Source: Neoechinorhynchus agilis (Eukaryota > Acanthocephala). From it: a stretch of DNA of 64,000 bases. The position numbers were made by a program, and so were the translations under genes. The notes under the pieces were generated by a model. That model searched no databases. It was given only the letters and a program-made list of their open reading frames with translations, and was not told the origin of the DNA. Shown in pieces: positions 12,379 through 23,814 of the stretch (position 1 is the first letter of the stretch; every line of letters begins with the position of its first letter). Location: contig CM121343.1 in NCBI GenBank assembly GCA_051530055.1, positions 6,510,001-6,574,000 on the forward strand, written 5' to 3'.

Positions 12379-13769
12379 ATGAACACTGAGTCGGTGGAAG
12401 ATGGCCTTCGTTCACGTGTACATTCAACTTGGCGTCGGCAGTTAAGTTCTCTAAACCAACAATTGACGGCTGCAACTCGAGAGGTAAGATGATTCCGATA
12501 AAAATTATTCAGATCTATCTACACACACACAGAGAAATCATTCAACCACCGTTTTTTAGCTTAAAATGATTTGATAATTCTAGTGTTCTCAATGGTACCA
12601 AATGTTCAACCGACATCAGCACTTTGGAGCGACAGACTTTTCTAATCTATAGCTGATAGCATTCGAAACCATGTGTTATGATTTGAAGGGACAAAATATT
12701 TTCCAATCTTTGGATGACCGCTTTTGAACTTCAAATATTAATTAACAACTTTCTTTTAGTAGTTTCGCCACTCCGTCGGATTTTAATTCACTGATTTATT
12801 TCCCCCGACATATCACCTCTTGGATAATTCCGACATTACACTTTAACAATGATAAACCTAGAGGAAATGTCGGAATTATCCGACAAATGAAATATCGGGG
12901 GGGGGAATCAGTGAACTAAAATCCGACGAGGTGGCAAAATTGAGAAAAAAAATGTCTTTTCCTCCAAAACTTTCGATTTATATCTTGAAATTTCTAATAA
13001 AGATGCTTATGCATCAAACTAAATTTCCCTTTCGAAGATTCCACTTTTAAAAATAAGATAATTACCGTTGATTTTATCATATTGATTGTAATCCTGACTT
13101 ACGTTAAACCCGAAGTTTCGCCAAATTTTGATTTAGGAAAACAATAGTGGCGATTTGCTGGCACTTCAAAGCTGGAGATATGGACATTTGGCGTTTGCTT
13201 GTAATTTTATGAAGTACCAGTTATATTTGGCATCACCACCATTTAACCATACGAGGTTCAATGTGGTATTAGGTCTTAAACGAGCTAGTCAAATCGCAGA
13301 AGGTTTTGTTTGAACTTCTATCGCTTTGATCAAAAAAATAACACCAGGAGTATTTCGGATAAGAACAATTAATCGACTGGGATATGTCCAGATTCAGTCA
13401 AATTTAACACGCAAATTTCTATGTGTCAAGCAAAATGGACATGCTGTTATGAGACGCGTAAGAGGAATTTAAATTTAATAACATCGCTTAAAATTTCAAA
13501 ACCCAACCTCATATTATTAGCAACCTGTACAAAACAAAAAATGTCAATGTGCCTTTAGAAGGCTTAATCACTTACACTGGATCCAATTTCAATCAGAAAT
13601 TGAACCGAGAAACAAGCTCCAATTTCCACTCATTTTTCTACTCGCTCGAAATCCAAATCTTGCACCGTTTGCCGTCGATATGTACCGGTCAAGGAATCCT
13701 TTTGAACGATGCTCTAAATTTGTTTTCCACCCAGCAAAAGGCCGAAGACATCATCTCGTAAAATTCTGA
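12379..13769 (+). CDS. Divergent FGF-like growth factor (four exons)
   Basis: Spliced reading gives 209 aa from exons 12379-12483, 13137-13302, 13348-13457 and 13521-13769. All joins are GT-AG and in phase; introns are 653, 45 and 63 bases. The core resembles the fibroblast growth factor beta-trefoil: GVFRIRTINRLGYVQIQSN, then TRKFLCVKQNGHAV, then KKCQCAFRR, matching the family pattern of V-x-I-x-G/S...F/YLCM-x-x-x-G followed by C-x-F-x-E. The C end (GRRHHLVKF) sits where FGFs have xHFLPxP. No signal peptide is visible, as in several FGFs. The C-terminal third is poorly conserved, so the family call is an inference. A different, shorter frame through exon 4 starting at 13549 looks open but breaks the splice phase and is not used. 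The first intron hosts a MITE. Confidence 0.55.
12763..12939. mobile_element. Palindromic MITE in FGF-like intron 1
   Basis: The two halves of this 177-base segment are reverse complements almost end to end: TTTCGCCACTCCGTCGGA at the left matches TCCGACGAGGTGGCAAAA at the right, and the inner arms CCGACAT..GATAATTCCGACAT and ATGTCGGAATTATCCGAC also pair. A run of nine G (versus five C on the left arm) marks divergence. It has no coding capacity, so it is a non-autonomous foldback DNA element. Confidence 0.8.
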
Positions 13770-14479
13770 CTTGTATGTTTAAAAACTTGTAAAATTATAT
13801 AAGTCGTATCGACGAACTTGTTTGCATTTGCTAGCATCCGATCGTTTCGCTTTGAACTTTCACATACACAATACGCTTTCGTGCTAATTCAAAAAGGATT
13901 CAATTGATTATCCGTCAGCTATTTAAAAAAAACTCAAAGTTAAATCGTTGTTTTATGCCTTGTGAACTCGTCTATTTAATTTCACGAATCTAAACAATAT
14001 TTAATACCATTAAATTATGCATTCGAGTGTTTGATTTAATACTTTCCATGAATCGTTGTTAATTTACTTTGGAGGTGAAGATTTCCTCAAATCATTCACT
14101 TAAACCTCTTTTGATTCGTTCCAAAACTCGGAGTTTAAAAATAACTTCGCGAATTGCGACCAGTTTTCTGAGTGCAGTTCATGAGTTTAAAAATGGTCTA
14201 CAAATGACTGATACATGTTTAAATTTGACCAATCCGGATTCTGCTTTATACCAACGAAAACAAATACTGATGTTTAGAGCGAGGTCCTATAAAGGAAAGT
14301 GACAAAATTTAAACTATAGCTTTAGAGGAGTGTAACGAACTGAGTCTTACGAAAAGAGGTTATCCTTGGAAGTTGCTTGAAAGCATCAACTTTTGAACTG
14401 AAATTTAGCAATTGAAATATAAAATCTTACTTTCCCAAATTTATTCCAGTTTTTTAGTTCGCATACACTCATGGCATCA

Positions 14480-14910
14480 CTGCATATCCTCTCTTATGGG
14501 GCCGATGGGCGATCTCAAACCTGACCCCGACCCTTACCGCAGCCTCGCAACTCCCCCGTGGAACCCAGTGACCAATGGATTTGAACCAGCGACATATCGA
14601 TCGCATTTTTAACGCGCTTATGTTTTTGCTTCCTTTATTCCTGGTTTATCTTAAATCGCATTCACTAATATCCTTACGGCATGTCTTTGGGATCCTTTTA
14701 TCGTTGTTTTTGGGAGCCTTTTGGCTACCTCACACACTTCGGAGGGCGCTCAGTCGCACTCGAAGGGCCGGGGCCTATGGGCGATCTCAAACCTGATCCC
14801 TACCCTTCCAGTAGCTTCGCAACCCTTTCGTGGAACCCAGCGATCAGTGGATTTGAACTAGCGATCAATCGAGCGCATTTTGAGCACGCACATCACTCGG
14901 CCACTGGGTC
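14480..14910 (-). mobile_element. tRNA-derived SINE, one fuller and one partial copy
   Basis: Two related copies lie at about 14490-14620 and 14690-14910, sharing ATGGGCGATCTCAAACCTGA and GTGGAACCCAG...GGATTTGAAC on the plus strand. Read on the minus strand, the second copy has a Pol III A-box-like TGGCCGAGTGATG at 14903-14891 and a B-box-like TAGTTCAAATCC at 14860-14849, with tRNA-like spacing. TGGCCGAGTG is typical of Ser/Leu tRNA A boxes. The body continues about 150 bases beyond the B box. The first copy keeps the B box and body but not a clear A box. Confidence 0.6.
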
Positions 14911-15606
14911 AACTTTCGCTTTTTCCAAATACAGAATCCAACCATGGCATCTTTTTCAAATAAAAAAATCTTAAAAGAACAAAAAAAATCGATCACTCTA
15001 AAGACAAATTACGACTAAAATCTTTGAGATGTTAAAATTTTAAAGGTTTTTTTGTCATTACAGAGCAAAATGATGAACTTTATAGATAGAATTTCTAATG
15101 AACCCTCGATAAGTATTTTAGTTGCTTATTTTTGGGTTCTATTGGGACATTTTTGGTTCCAGTGTCTAAATGCGAGTTGAAATGATCGGGAACAAACAAA
15201 AACAAATATAAATGACTCACAAAAGCACCTTGGAATGAGAGTTGACCACTTAATTTTTATAATTATGACGGATATTACGTTCGTCGTTTTAGACTGCGGT
15301 GCCAAGGTAAAAAATGGACTCCATCAAAATGAAAGGAAAATCGGGATTTTCCTTTGATGAACCTAAACTCTAAAATGGGTATGAACATCAAAGTTTCTCA
15401 ATTCCGAAAACGTTTTGATAGACATCTGAAGAAGCTCCGATTTAACACATTGAGCGGTTCTTGGTTTGAGCTTCAAAATGTAGCCGTCACTTCAAATTTG
15501 CACACTAATTTTTTGTGCCACCGTCCACGACGTCAATATGCGCACTAAACGTGACCGCTAAATACCTGCTAGTTTTTTAGTGGGCTACGATCGTTTGTTG
15601 CCGTTT
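14911..15606. other. Upstream region of the C2H2 gene
   Basis: AT-rich DNA without a clear gene. The open frame before 15548 has no recognisable motif. A TTTTTTAG acceptor-like site at 15573-15580 suggests that the zinc-finger gene may have a further 5' exon here, but I could not place it. Confidence 0.35.
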
Positions 15607-17153
15607 ATGGATTTAGAATTCAAACAGCCACAGCGTCTAAGGAGGGTCAAGTCCGCGGACTTTCCGGAATCTCCGTACAAAGAACCAATGAGATCGATAT
15701 CGATTGAACGCGATGTGCCTTTGGATATCAAGTCACATGAATGCCAATATTCCTCGGACGTGAGCAAGCATCAGAATCGGAAACATAAAGAACGACCAAT
15801 GAATGTAATCAATATACGATCGGATCCACAAAAAAGTCCCATTCCGAAGCCGGATCCCCGTTCAAAACGAAGAACACTCAGGTCTCCAAAGGCAGGTAGA
15901 TTGGTTTGCGATGTTTGTGATAAATTCGGCACATATTCTGCCGATAAGTTCTATATTCACATGGCAGCACATCGAAATTTGAAACCGTTCAAGTGTTCAT
16001 ATTGCGGTCAACGAGCAAACTATAAGTCCGATGTACAAAAGCACATCAGAAATAGAAAAAAGTATGAAGCACATGACGGCGTTGTTCAGATTTTGCCCGA
16101 AGTTGAAGCACGAGCAACAATTGATGATTATATATTGGAAAGACATCGCCAGTCAACTCAGAGGAGACGAACACAAGTGCAAATTCAATCAACTTCATCA
16201 GCATCATTGGCCATATTATCGCAAACAGCATCGCGAGTATGTTTTCCGGCTCCAATAAAGCGATCCAATACAACTGATTGCCCGGTAATTCAAAAAATAG
16301 GCAAATCGGACAAGGCCAATTCATCAACTGAAAATAATTTCACCCGTCATTTGTATGGCTATAGATCGTATTATGGTGTATTAAAGAGAATTAAAGATTT
16401 AGCTCCGATGTTCATAGGGTCTTTAGCGACGAACTTGGACTGAATCATAAATGCACGAGATGCTTTTATAGGTGCAATACTAAAATAGATTTCCATAATC
16501 ATTTCGAGGAGCACCATAATAATTTTGGTTGTGTTTTGGAAGTTCCTCAAAGTCAATCGTTAGACTACCTTATACTTCCAAGATTAATTGCAAGAAAAAC
16601 ATTTTTCATGTACGAAGATACGTTTGGAAACTTGCTGGATAAACCGTTCCTTGCTGGCTTTATTGAATACAACGAGGAATCATTTGAACGAGTATTATCT
16701 AAGGTAGCCGTCAATGTTCTCAATGCAGTGAATATCGCAAAATCTTCTCCAGAATCTTCGAATGATCACATGGTTCATGCCAATAGATGTTTATTTGACT
16801 TTCTCGAAGTGTATACTGCAAACGATCCAGTTAGAAGTGACAAGATCAAGGAAGTTAGCCAAGCACTCCAAGAAAATGCAATTAAAATTGAAAGTTGTGA
16901 TACTGCAAAGAAGGTTGCATATAGTTGCTCGTCTTGTGTCAGGTTCAGTACGTTCAACGAAGCAGAGGCCGCGACTCATTTGTTTTTGCACTTACAAAAT
17001 GGAGGAATTCACTGCTCAAAATGCAATTATTCGTGCAAATTCTACAATCTGGCGATTGTTCATAACATAAAAATGCACGGAAATAAGGCGATTATGCGCT
17101 TAGTATCACCGGACAAAAATTCAAGGATCATAAAGAGAAGACAAAAGATGTAG
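15607..17153 (+). CDS. C2H2 zinc-finger protein (two exons)
   Basis: Probable nucleic-acid-binding regulator. Exon 15607-16352 joins exon 16403-17153 across a 50-base intron (GTATGG...ATTTAG), giving 498 aa from the first ATG after the upstream acceptor. Without splicing, the first frame stops at 16443. The basic N-terminal part is followed by two adjacent fingers (CDVCDKFGTY...HMAAH and CSYCGQRANY...HIRN), a Ser/Thr-rich linker, a third finger completed only by splicing (CTRCFYRCNTKIDFHNHF), and two C-terminal fingers (CSSCVRFSTF...H and CSKCNYSCKF...HNIKMH). Irregular finger spacing and lack of TGEKP linkers separate it from KRAB-type arrays. The ortholog is not recognised. An AATAAA lies 22 bases after the stop. 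Confidence 0.75.
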
Positions 17154-17174
17154 AATCTATCGCAATGTTGTTTC

Positions 17175-17180
17175 AATAAA
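17175..17180 (+). terminator. Polyadenylation signal of C2H2 gene
   Basis: AATAAA lies 21-27 bases past the zinc-finger gene's stop codon, a typical distance for a compact animal genome. Confidence 0.55.
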
Positions 17181-17393
17181 ACGTTATCGCTGACTTTTGT
17201 AATCAATACAAATTGATTTTTAGTTGTCATCTTTTCTACTGCGATCTTTAAAAGTGTGACCATATACTGGTATCGAAAATACTTCCTAAGCGATCACCAA
17301 TTTGTATTTTAAAAATATAATATCGCCCAACTCAATAACCAGTCAGAGTGAGTGTTGAATTCTTAAATATTTTAATGACAAGCCGGTTCTATT

Positions 17394-17740
17394 GATCCTG
17401 ATTTAGGACATCCCTTCCTCAACTTTATTAGTTTTTCCTCCTTGGCATGGGGCCAGATACCTCGTGGAGGTGAGACTTAGTGATTTTCCTCCCTTCAACG
17501 GAATGAGAAACTAAAAAAGCCGAGGATTATTGTCCAGAAGTCTCTTCACTCGGTAAATAATTTCGATTAAAGACGTTCTACGAACCTTGTCAGGTTCATT
17601 TTCAGTTTGTTTCATTTTGCGCGTCTTTTAATAACAAGCTGACGATGAACCTGACGAGGTTCGTAGAACGTCTTTAATAAAAAAATTATTAACCGGATAA
17701 AGACCACAAGCGGAGAAAAGGATGTCCTAAATCAGAATAA
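17394..17740. mobile_element. Foldback/MITE element with two nested inverted repeats
   Basis: Outer ends: CTGATTTAGGACATCC at about 17399 pairs with GGATGTCCTAAATCAG at about 17722-17737. Inner arms: GACGTTCTACGAACCTTGTC at about 17571 pairs with ACGAGGTTCGTAGAACGTC near 17655-17675. The AT-rich ends of the inner arms also match (TAAATAATTTCGATTAAAG against CTTTAATAAAAAAATTATT). There is no coding capacity. Related relics occur near 7990 and 55490-55570 (GTTCTGCGACCCCTGTTG then TTATTTACCGGGTG). Confidence 0.7.
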
Positions 17741-18173
17741 CCATTCAGAAAGATGGTTGCTCAATCAGCCGCACTTGGTTCAATCATGTAATTAGTTTTT
17801 ACTTTATGATGCTCGTAGATGAGCGGATGATCAATTAATGGGTGGAGCATTGATAAAAAAAACAATTATTACTACAAATGCGGATTGAATTTATTACTTA
17901 GGAACATCAATAAATGATAGTCATTATGCATGTACAATAATTGAACGACGACGATGATGACAGCAGTGAGCATCGGCAAATTCGAAAAGATGCGTTAGTA
18001 GCGTGCTAGGCACAAGGCTGCATTACCAACATAATTATCACAACCAATCTCGCGCATGCCAATACCGTGAGTCCAGCATTTCTAAAAAAAGATTAAACAA
18101 ACACACGCCCAAAAAATAAATGCTGGTTAATGCGTAGTTTCTGAATGAAACTCGCTGTTTAGCGCTTTTCAGC

Positions 18174-19880
18174 TCACTCGATGAATATATTGGTGGCCAA
18201 TATATCGCCACTGGAAATTGTTTGACAAGGAGAGCTCGCTATTTTTTCATTGATTAGTTCTCGTTTAGATATCCCATCGTCTAGAGCCTTAGAATGTATT
18301 TGACTTCGAATCGCATCCGGGTTTAAACACCCGTTGCAAGCACTCAATTGTTGTTGAAGTGTATCCAGAGAAGGCGATCTGATTTCGGATAGACTATCGC
18401 CTCCGTTTCTATGCAACAAAGATACTGACGCAGTCTGAACGACCGAGCGTAGATCAATTAGGGATGAAGATTTCGAGTTTGTGTTTATCTGTGATGCATT
18501 CAATGAACCTGCTTGACTGTTTCCAGAATCATCCTCGCTACTTCCATCCAAACCGTCCAAACGATATTGATAAAGTTCCTCCGTTGCGGCATTCATGCTG
18601 CTTTTTGAGCTTACTGTCATAGAGCTATTTGACATTGATTGTGCAGGCGACTCAGCGTTTGAAAAATCGTCCGTGAATTGTTGAGGCTTCATCTTTATCC
18701 ACGTTTTAAGACTTCGCCATTTCGTACTACCGTCCTTTGGCCCAAGTATTGCATTAAACCATAATCGATCACCGGGGTGCAAAATACAAGTTAAATCGCC
18801 AAATGATTCAAACTGACAGCTTTGTATGTCGAAAAATACTTGTTCATTGTTCTCCATATTTAGGATCCCATATTTAGGAAATATTCGCAAAATGATGCCC
18901 GTACTGGTGAAGACGGAATTTTCAGTCAATGATTTGTCCTTATGAATGAGTGCTCTGACAGCGTCCGATTTTACTGAAACGCATCCGTCTGGGTGAAGCT
19001 GAAAGATTGCCCCGTGCCTTTTGAAGAAAAGAACGAGATCATCTTTAGTAAGGCCAACAGTTTTCGATATTTGTTCAGGAGCTCGAGTCAGCAACGAGCT
19101 AACGTTTCGTACGAGTATCCGACCGCATTTATAAAGTAGCCTCATCACATAATGGACTGCCTTTACTTCGGTGGGTGTTAAATGTGGATGCACTTGTTGC
19201 CCCACTGGACCGAAATTCTTTGGAGCGAGCTTAAAAGATCGAGAAGCAGCTACATTGTCCGCCGATTTGCGCTTAGGTGGAGGAGATGGCGGCGGAAACC
19301 GAACACCCGGTAGATCTGCCTTACCTTTTAGCCCACAGAATTCATCCCTTACAACGAAGATCATTGGATATCTCATAAGAAAGTGCACGAATTCATTTTG
19401 TGGACCAACAAACTTGCGGATATCAGGTGATGCTTGCGAAGCGTGTCCAGCGACACTCACTATAGGCAGCCATTCCTCTTCCTTCCTAACCATTTGTTTC
19501 TTAAAGAAAGCAATAGCTTCCTGTTCGATCTCTTTCATAGTTTTTACATCCCACATGGGTTGCTCGTTTTCGTTTTTCATACTTGATCGCGGTTTGGTGT
19601 GAGCAAGGGATGCTCGAATAGGATTACCACTTGTCGCAGTCACCGTGTTGCCGTTGATCGTGAACAAGGACGGGTATTTCACTAAGAAATTCCTCAGTCC
19701 TTGTTCGTTGCCGCCTACCGCCCGGAGCATCTGAGGAGTGAATGCCTGATCACCAAATGTATTGTAAAGACCTTCAATGTTCATCTCTTGATCATTGCGA
19801 ATCAGCACGTCCAAAATAAATAGTATAGCTTGATGAGCAACAGTTGGCTCATCAATCGAGATGTCATGTGCCTTTTCCAT
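18174..19880 (-). CDS. Egalitarian-like winged-helix protein
   Basis: A single frame of 568 aa starting MEKAHDISIDEP. The N-terminal part (about residues 10-75) matches the segment found at the start of Egalitarian, the RNA-transport adaptor that works with BicD and dynein: EGLYNTFGDQAFTPQM, then GGNEQGLRNFL and YPSLFTING. Two further related units follow at about 115-185 (GPQNEFVHFLMRYPMIF) and 225-310 (GLTKDDLVLFFKRHGAIF). A small beta-rich domain (about 325-400) has GIILRIFPKYGIL and HPGDRLWFNAILG. The rest is Ser-rich and probably disordered. The 3'-5' exonuclease-like domain of Egalitarian is not present in this frame, so this is either a paralog with the helix repeats only or a gene with unplaced exons before 18174. 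The role is inferred from N-terminal similarity. Confidence 0.6.
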   Translation of the reverse strand: MEKAHDISIDEPTVAHQAILFILDVLIRNDQEMNIEGLYNTFGDQAFTPQMLRAVGGNEQGLRNFLVKYPSLFTINGNTVTATSGNPIRASLAHTKPRSSMKNENEQPMWDVKTMKEIEQEAIAFFKKQMVRKEEEWLPIVSVAGHASQASPDIRKFVGPQNEFVHFLMRYPMIFVVRDEFCGLKGKADLPGVRFPPPSPPPKRKSADNVAASRSFKLAPKNFGPVGQQVHPHLTPTEVKAVHYVMRLLYKCGRILVRNVSSLLTRAPEQISKTVGLTKDDLVLFFKRHGAIFQLHPDGCVSVKSDAVRALIHKDKSLTENSVFTSTGIILRIFPKYGILNMENNEQVFFDIQSCQFESFGDLTCILHPGDRLWFNAILGPKDGSTKWRSLKTWIKMKPQQFTDDFSNAESPAQSMSNSSMTVSSKSSMNAATEELYQYRLDGLDGSSEDDSGNSQAGSLNASQINTNSKSSSLIDLRSVVQTASVSLLHRNGGDSLSEIRSPSLDTLQQQLSACNGCLNPDAIRSQIHSKALDDGISKRELINEKIASSPCQTISSGDILATNIFIE

Positions 19881-22800
19881 ATTACAATGCTTTGGTGAAA
19901 AGTGAAGCTCTCCTCTCTAAAATCAATAAAAGACCTATTAAACTTAGAATTTTTCTTAAGAACCGGCAACCGTTTCTATATCATTTCTTGTTGCTCAGCG
20001 ATTTACCGGTTAACATTCTACAATGCTAAAATAAAAACGAACGACAATTCGTGCTCCTTCGCCCCACTCTTCATTTCCGGCCCACGCACACACATTCTAC
20101 CACCATACTCAGTGCTAGCGTCTCCGCAGACGCATTCGCAGTACCGAAAATATTCTTCCAACAATGAATACACTTTGAGACGAACAGCGACTGAAGATGA
20201 TGGCTATATTCGATGTCTGATACAATCGAAGATAGACCATTGAAGGGAAATAAGCATTAAAACTTAAGTGGAACTCTTTGGAATGAGACTTTGTCGTTTA
20301 ACGCGAAGATTGGCATTTTCCGGAGCTCAGATTTAATACAGACGGTGTGGAGAATATGCCAAGCAGATTCATCCTTATCACTTATATTGAAAAAGGGCAT
20401 CACAAAAATAATCTGTATTTTTTTCGTAAGAAGAAAAAGATATTTTCTCAATACTTTAACAACTTGAAGAAGTCGGATGAAATATTGGGAATTAATAAAA
20501 GTCAATAACCTATTCTTCTCTCATCACCAAAGAACACAGATAAATATCTTAAAAATAAAAAAATAACCACGTACCTTTTCGTGAGAGTTTATCAGGCGCA
20601 AAATTTCATTTGGTATCAAAAAGCAACTCCGTTAGGTCTAATTCGTCAGTTGCAACCATTTTAAATGAAGCATTCGAGGTGTGTCGCGTCTTCATCATAA
20701 CTTACGACTAGTTTGGCAAAGGAACGACAATGCTTGTATAATTTTATATCACCAGTCATAGACGATTGTGGCGGTATGCCAGCTTAAGGTGACCCATGCG
20801 ATAAAGAAAAGGTGATACATTGATTACAAACTCGCCTGAGAGATAGGTAAGAATAGATAATTCAATCTTTTATTCTGGCATATTTGATTTTCCATTTTTA
20901 GCGGGGTTGCAACTAGCATTCAATGACGGGAATCGAAACCGGTAGCGAAATTTGATCCGAGCACAGTCTAAACGCACTAAAAGTAATTTTAGAAAGACAA
21001 TTCGGCCAGGTAGAAGACAGAGGGTCAAAGATACATGACAGTATGTGACGGCGCACTTAAAGGAAGGCTTTGTAAAGTGAACAAATCCTAAGGAAAATTT
21101 CACCATATTCGTAAAAAAATTCTTTAAAAACGAATGATGGACTAAGGAGTAACTTATCTTTATGAGCGAAAAAGTTCATGGATTTAAAATCATTAGCCAC
21201 ATTATATGAAAAATTCATAGGCTTTGAAGCCATGGTTTGAATTTTTAAAGTAATAAATTTAAAAGCAGCGGATTAATCCCAGTTAATGGCTCTTAAATGT
21301 TATATTGTCCTATTTCAAAATGTGAATGCTTCAGAATTACCTCAATCGTGATTTCAAATGTATAGTCAAGTTTCGGAGGCAATTTGTTGTGAAAATAAAA
21401 AAACCCATCACTTATTGGCTGAGACCAAGAGCTATTTATCCGCATTTTTTAAAAACGAGAGTGTTTGTATTTGGAAAAATAAACTTTTACGAATTGCAGT
21501 TATCACAAACAATAGCTTTCGATCCCCTCGTGTCCATTAAATAAGAATTTCATATCAATCTAATTTGAAAGAACTCCAAGCGAATGTAATTAATTGACGG
21601 TAGAATTTTCGTAAAAAAACGAATACTCTTATTTAATTGGTCAACTGAGAATGTAGTGAGCAAAACAAGCAAATTTAAAGGACATTTGTCTCAAGTTTCA
21701 AATCATTAAAATAAAGAATTAATTGGACTGCATTTGTTCGCTTTGGGACTAATGGTTCATAGTACGGAATTCCACGTCTTTATAAACTCGATCTTTTGTG
21801 TTCCGAGTATTTCATAGCACAGATTGCCCTCCATTCAGTTAATCGGTGCATGTATAAATCCTCTTAAAATACACCTTGACATATTTTTTAAATTATTGGA
21901 CTAAAAAAATATAAAGATTATAGTTTAGGTTTTCACTATTAAAACAAACTGATGAATCACCGAAAAAATTATAATAATAAATGGTGTAATCATACGGTCA
22001 CCTATCGACATTTTAAAACTTTTTAGATTGATTTTGCGAGATTTAGCAGATAATAATGAGGCCCGGACCTAATAGTGACCGTCGTTCGTCCAGCAAAGGA
22101 ATCATATCGCTTCAGTGTAGAAGAGGAATGCATGATAGCAGCAACATGCTGCTGCTGCTGCTGCCAAGTCACCATCATCAAAGCAGAAGGGTGTTCCCTT
22201 TCAGAACGACGTATATGCGCTGCCTCTCACACGCCCGATATATGCAATGTATACTTTTAGCAAAGGGAATGGGCCATGTGAGTCGAATAGTGCTTTAAAA
22301 ATCATATCTTCTACTCGTTTCTATCCTTGCAAATCATTCATTTAGAACAATTCAGTAGCTCTAAGAATTTATGCGCGTCGAACAAATTATTTTCATCCAA
22401 TCGTGTCTCCTTCTCTACATGTTTTGACGCAAAAATGCATTCCTTCACGAATAAGGATTCGCAAAATCTTGTCCTGAGACACGAGACATTGAAACATCAA
22501 CGCATTCCGACAATCATAAAGCACAGAATCCATCGAAAATTAATTTGATTTAGCAATACTGTTAAAAACTACCACTCGTGTAATATGCATTGTTACGTCG
22601 TGAGCACTCAATGTTCTTATGCTATTCCATTTCATGATCACAAAGACGGTTTAGAGACCAGGACTATTGAATAGGTTAATAGATTAAGTGCAATATTTTT
22701 TAAAAAAAGATAAAGATTCATCTAACCAACGTGGAGAAATGAGTTATTATACCTCCACAGTTAATAAAACGAGGGGTTTATACGAGAATGGATCTAGATG

Positions 22801-23226
22801 GAATGGCTTGGTGTTCACTGACTCGGTTCGTGTTTGGATCTTTAAGGTATTTTTAACATAAGGATTTAAAATTAATGATTTACCATTAAATTGCAGTCCA
22901 ATTGTGGGCAAACTGTCTTTTTTGTGGTGTGATTTCATAAACTTATTTCAGATATCATATTATTTTTCATTTCTTTGTATGAATATTAGGAGCATTAAAA
23001 TAGTGTAGGGCATTTCCTAAGATTTTGTTTTATTTTACTCATGACGGAGCTGTCCTCCTTTTGTTCATTGAAAAGTATAATCCGTTTGCAAATCATTACC
23101 AGTCATCTACTTTTCAAATACGAGTTTTATGTTATAGTTGCAAAATCAGATTTCATTATTTTTACTAGCTCGTTATGTATATATCCTTTCTTTATCCAAT
23201 CAGAACTAAATAAATTGTTAATCAAT
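19881..23226. other. 3.3-kb intergenic stretch
   Basis: No supported gene. The region is AT-rich with short frames that lack motifs or codon bias. It includes a (CTG)5 run at about 22148-22163 and an AAGAAGTCGGATGAAAT relic near 20464 of the dispersed repeat described at 3.4 kb. The first part should carry the 5' region of the Egalitarian-like gene. Confidence 0.5.
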
Positions 23227-23814
23227 TTATGTTTCCTGTTTCTCATTATGGGATTGCATGTTTATAATATCTTCAGCCATCTCGTCGATTATAGATTCCA
23301 ACTAAACCAATAAATAAAATTCAATTTTTGTTTTGATAACTACCTTTATATTCTCTTCTGTAAGTCGACATATTTCATCGTATCGTTTCTCTGCAATCAC
23401 TTCCCAATATGTGGCGCAAGCATTATCTAGTTTAATAAACGAAATACATTTAAAAATTATCAAGAGCGTACCTGAAGTGAGTTGACTCACAATCTCTTTT
23501 TCGTCTGAACATTCAATATGTGTTTTTCTTTGGTTATAAGGGATCGATACGTCTGTTTGAGCTTCAGTATGTTTAGTTTCAATAGGTTGTAGCTGTTGAT
23601 AAAATTCAAGAGATAGATCGAGCGCCTTGAAGTATTCTTTTATTGAGCGATTTTTATTTTGATTCGGTGATCGAATTTTCAGTCTTGAGAAAAATTTCTT
23701 TTCGCATACACAGTTGATGCGTTCAGGAGCTCCTTTTCGTGTCACTCGTTTTTGCACTTTATTCTTACGAGACGGCATTGCCTCAATACCTTTTAGTTGC
23801 ATTACAGGTTTCAT
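23227..23814 (-). CDS. Geminin (DNA replication licensing inhibitor)
   Basis: Geminin binds Cdt1 and blocks re-licensing of replication origins, and also acts on chromatin factors. The diagnostic segment is TYWEVIAEKRYDEICRLTEEN, written here as YWEVIAEKRY plus EICRLTEEN, matching the family's YWKEVAEKRRxAL..ALxEN. I place exons at 23472-23814, 23344-23426 and 23227-23301 with introns of 45 and 42 bases; all joins are GT-AG and phases agree, giving 166 aa. The third exon continues the zipper (KLESIIDEMAEDIINMQ). Because intron 1 is 45 bases and open, an unspliced frame can be read through it, but that would insert LLIIFKCISF before the coiled coil. The basic N-terminal region has no clear D-box. 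Human geminin is 209 aa. Confidence 0.8.

Noticed and set aside
13549-13761. 70-codon frame in FGF-like exon 4
   Set aside because: It is in the wrong phase relative to the upstream exons and has no motif; the alternative phase continues the FGF-like pattern to a stop at 13769.
22056-22298. Frame with a leucine run
   Set aside because: The run is a (CTG) microsatellite and the rest shows no coding character.
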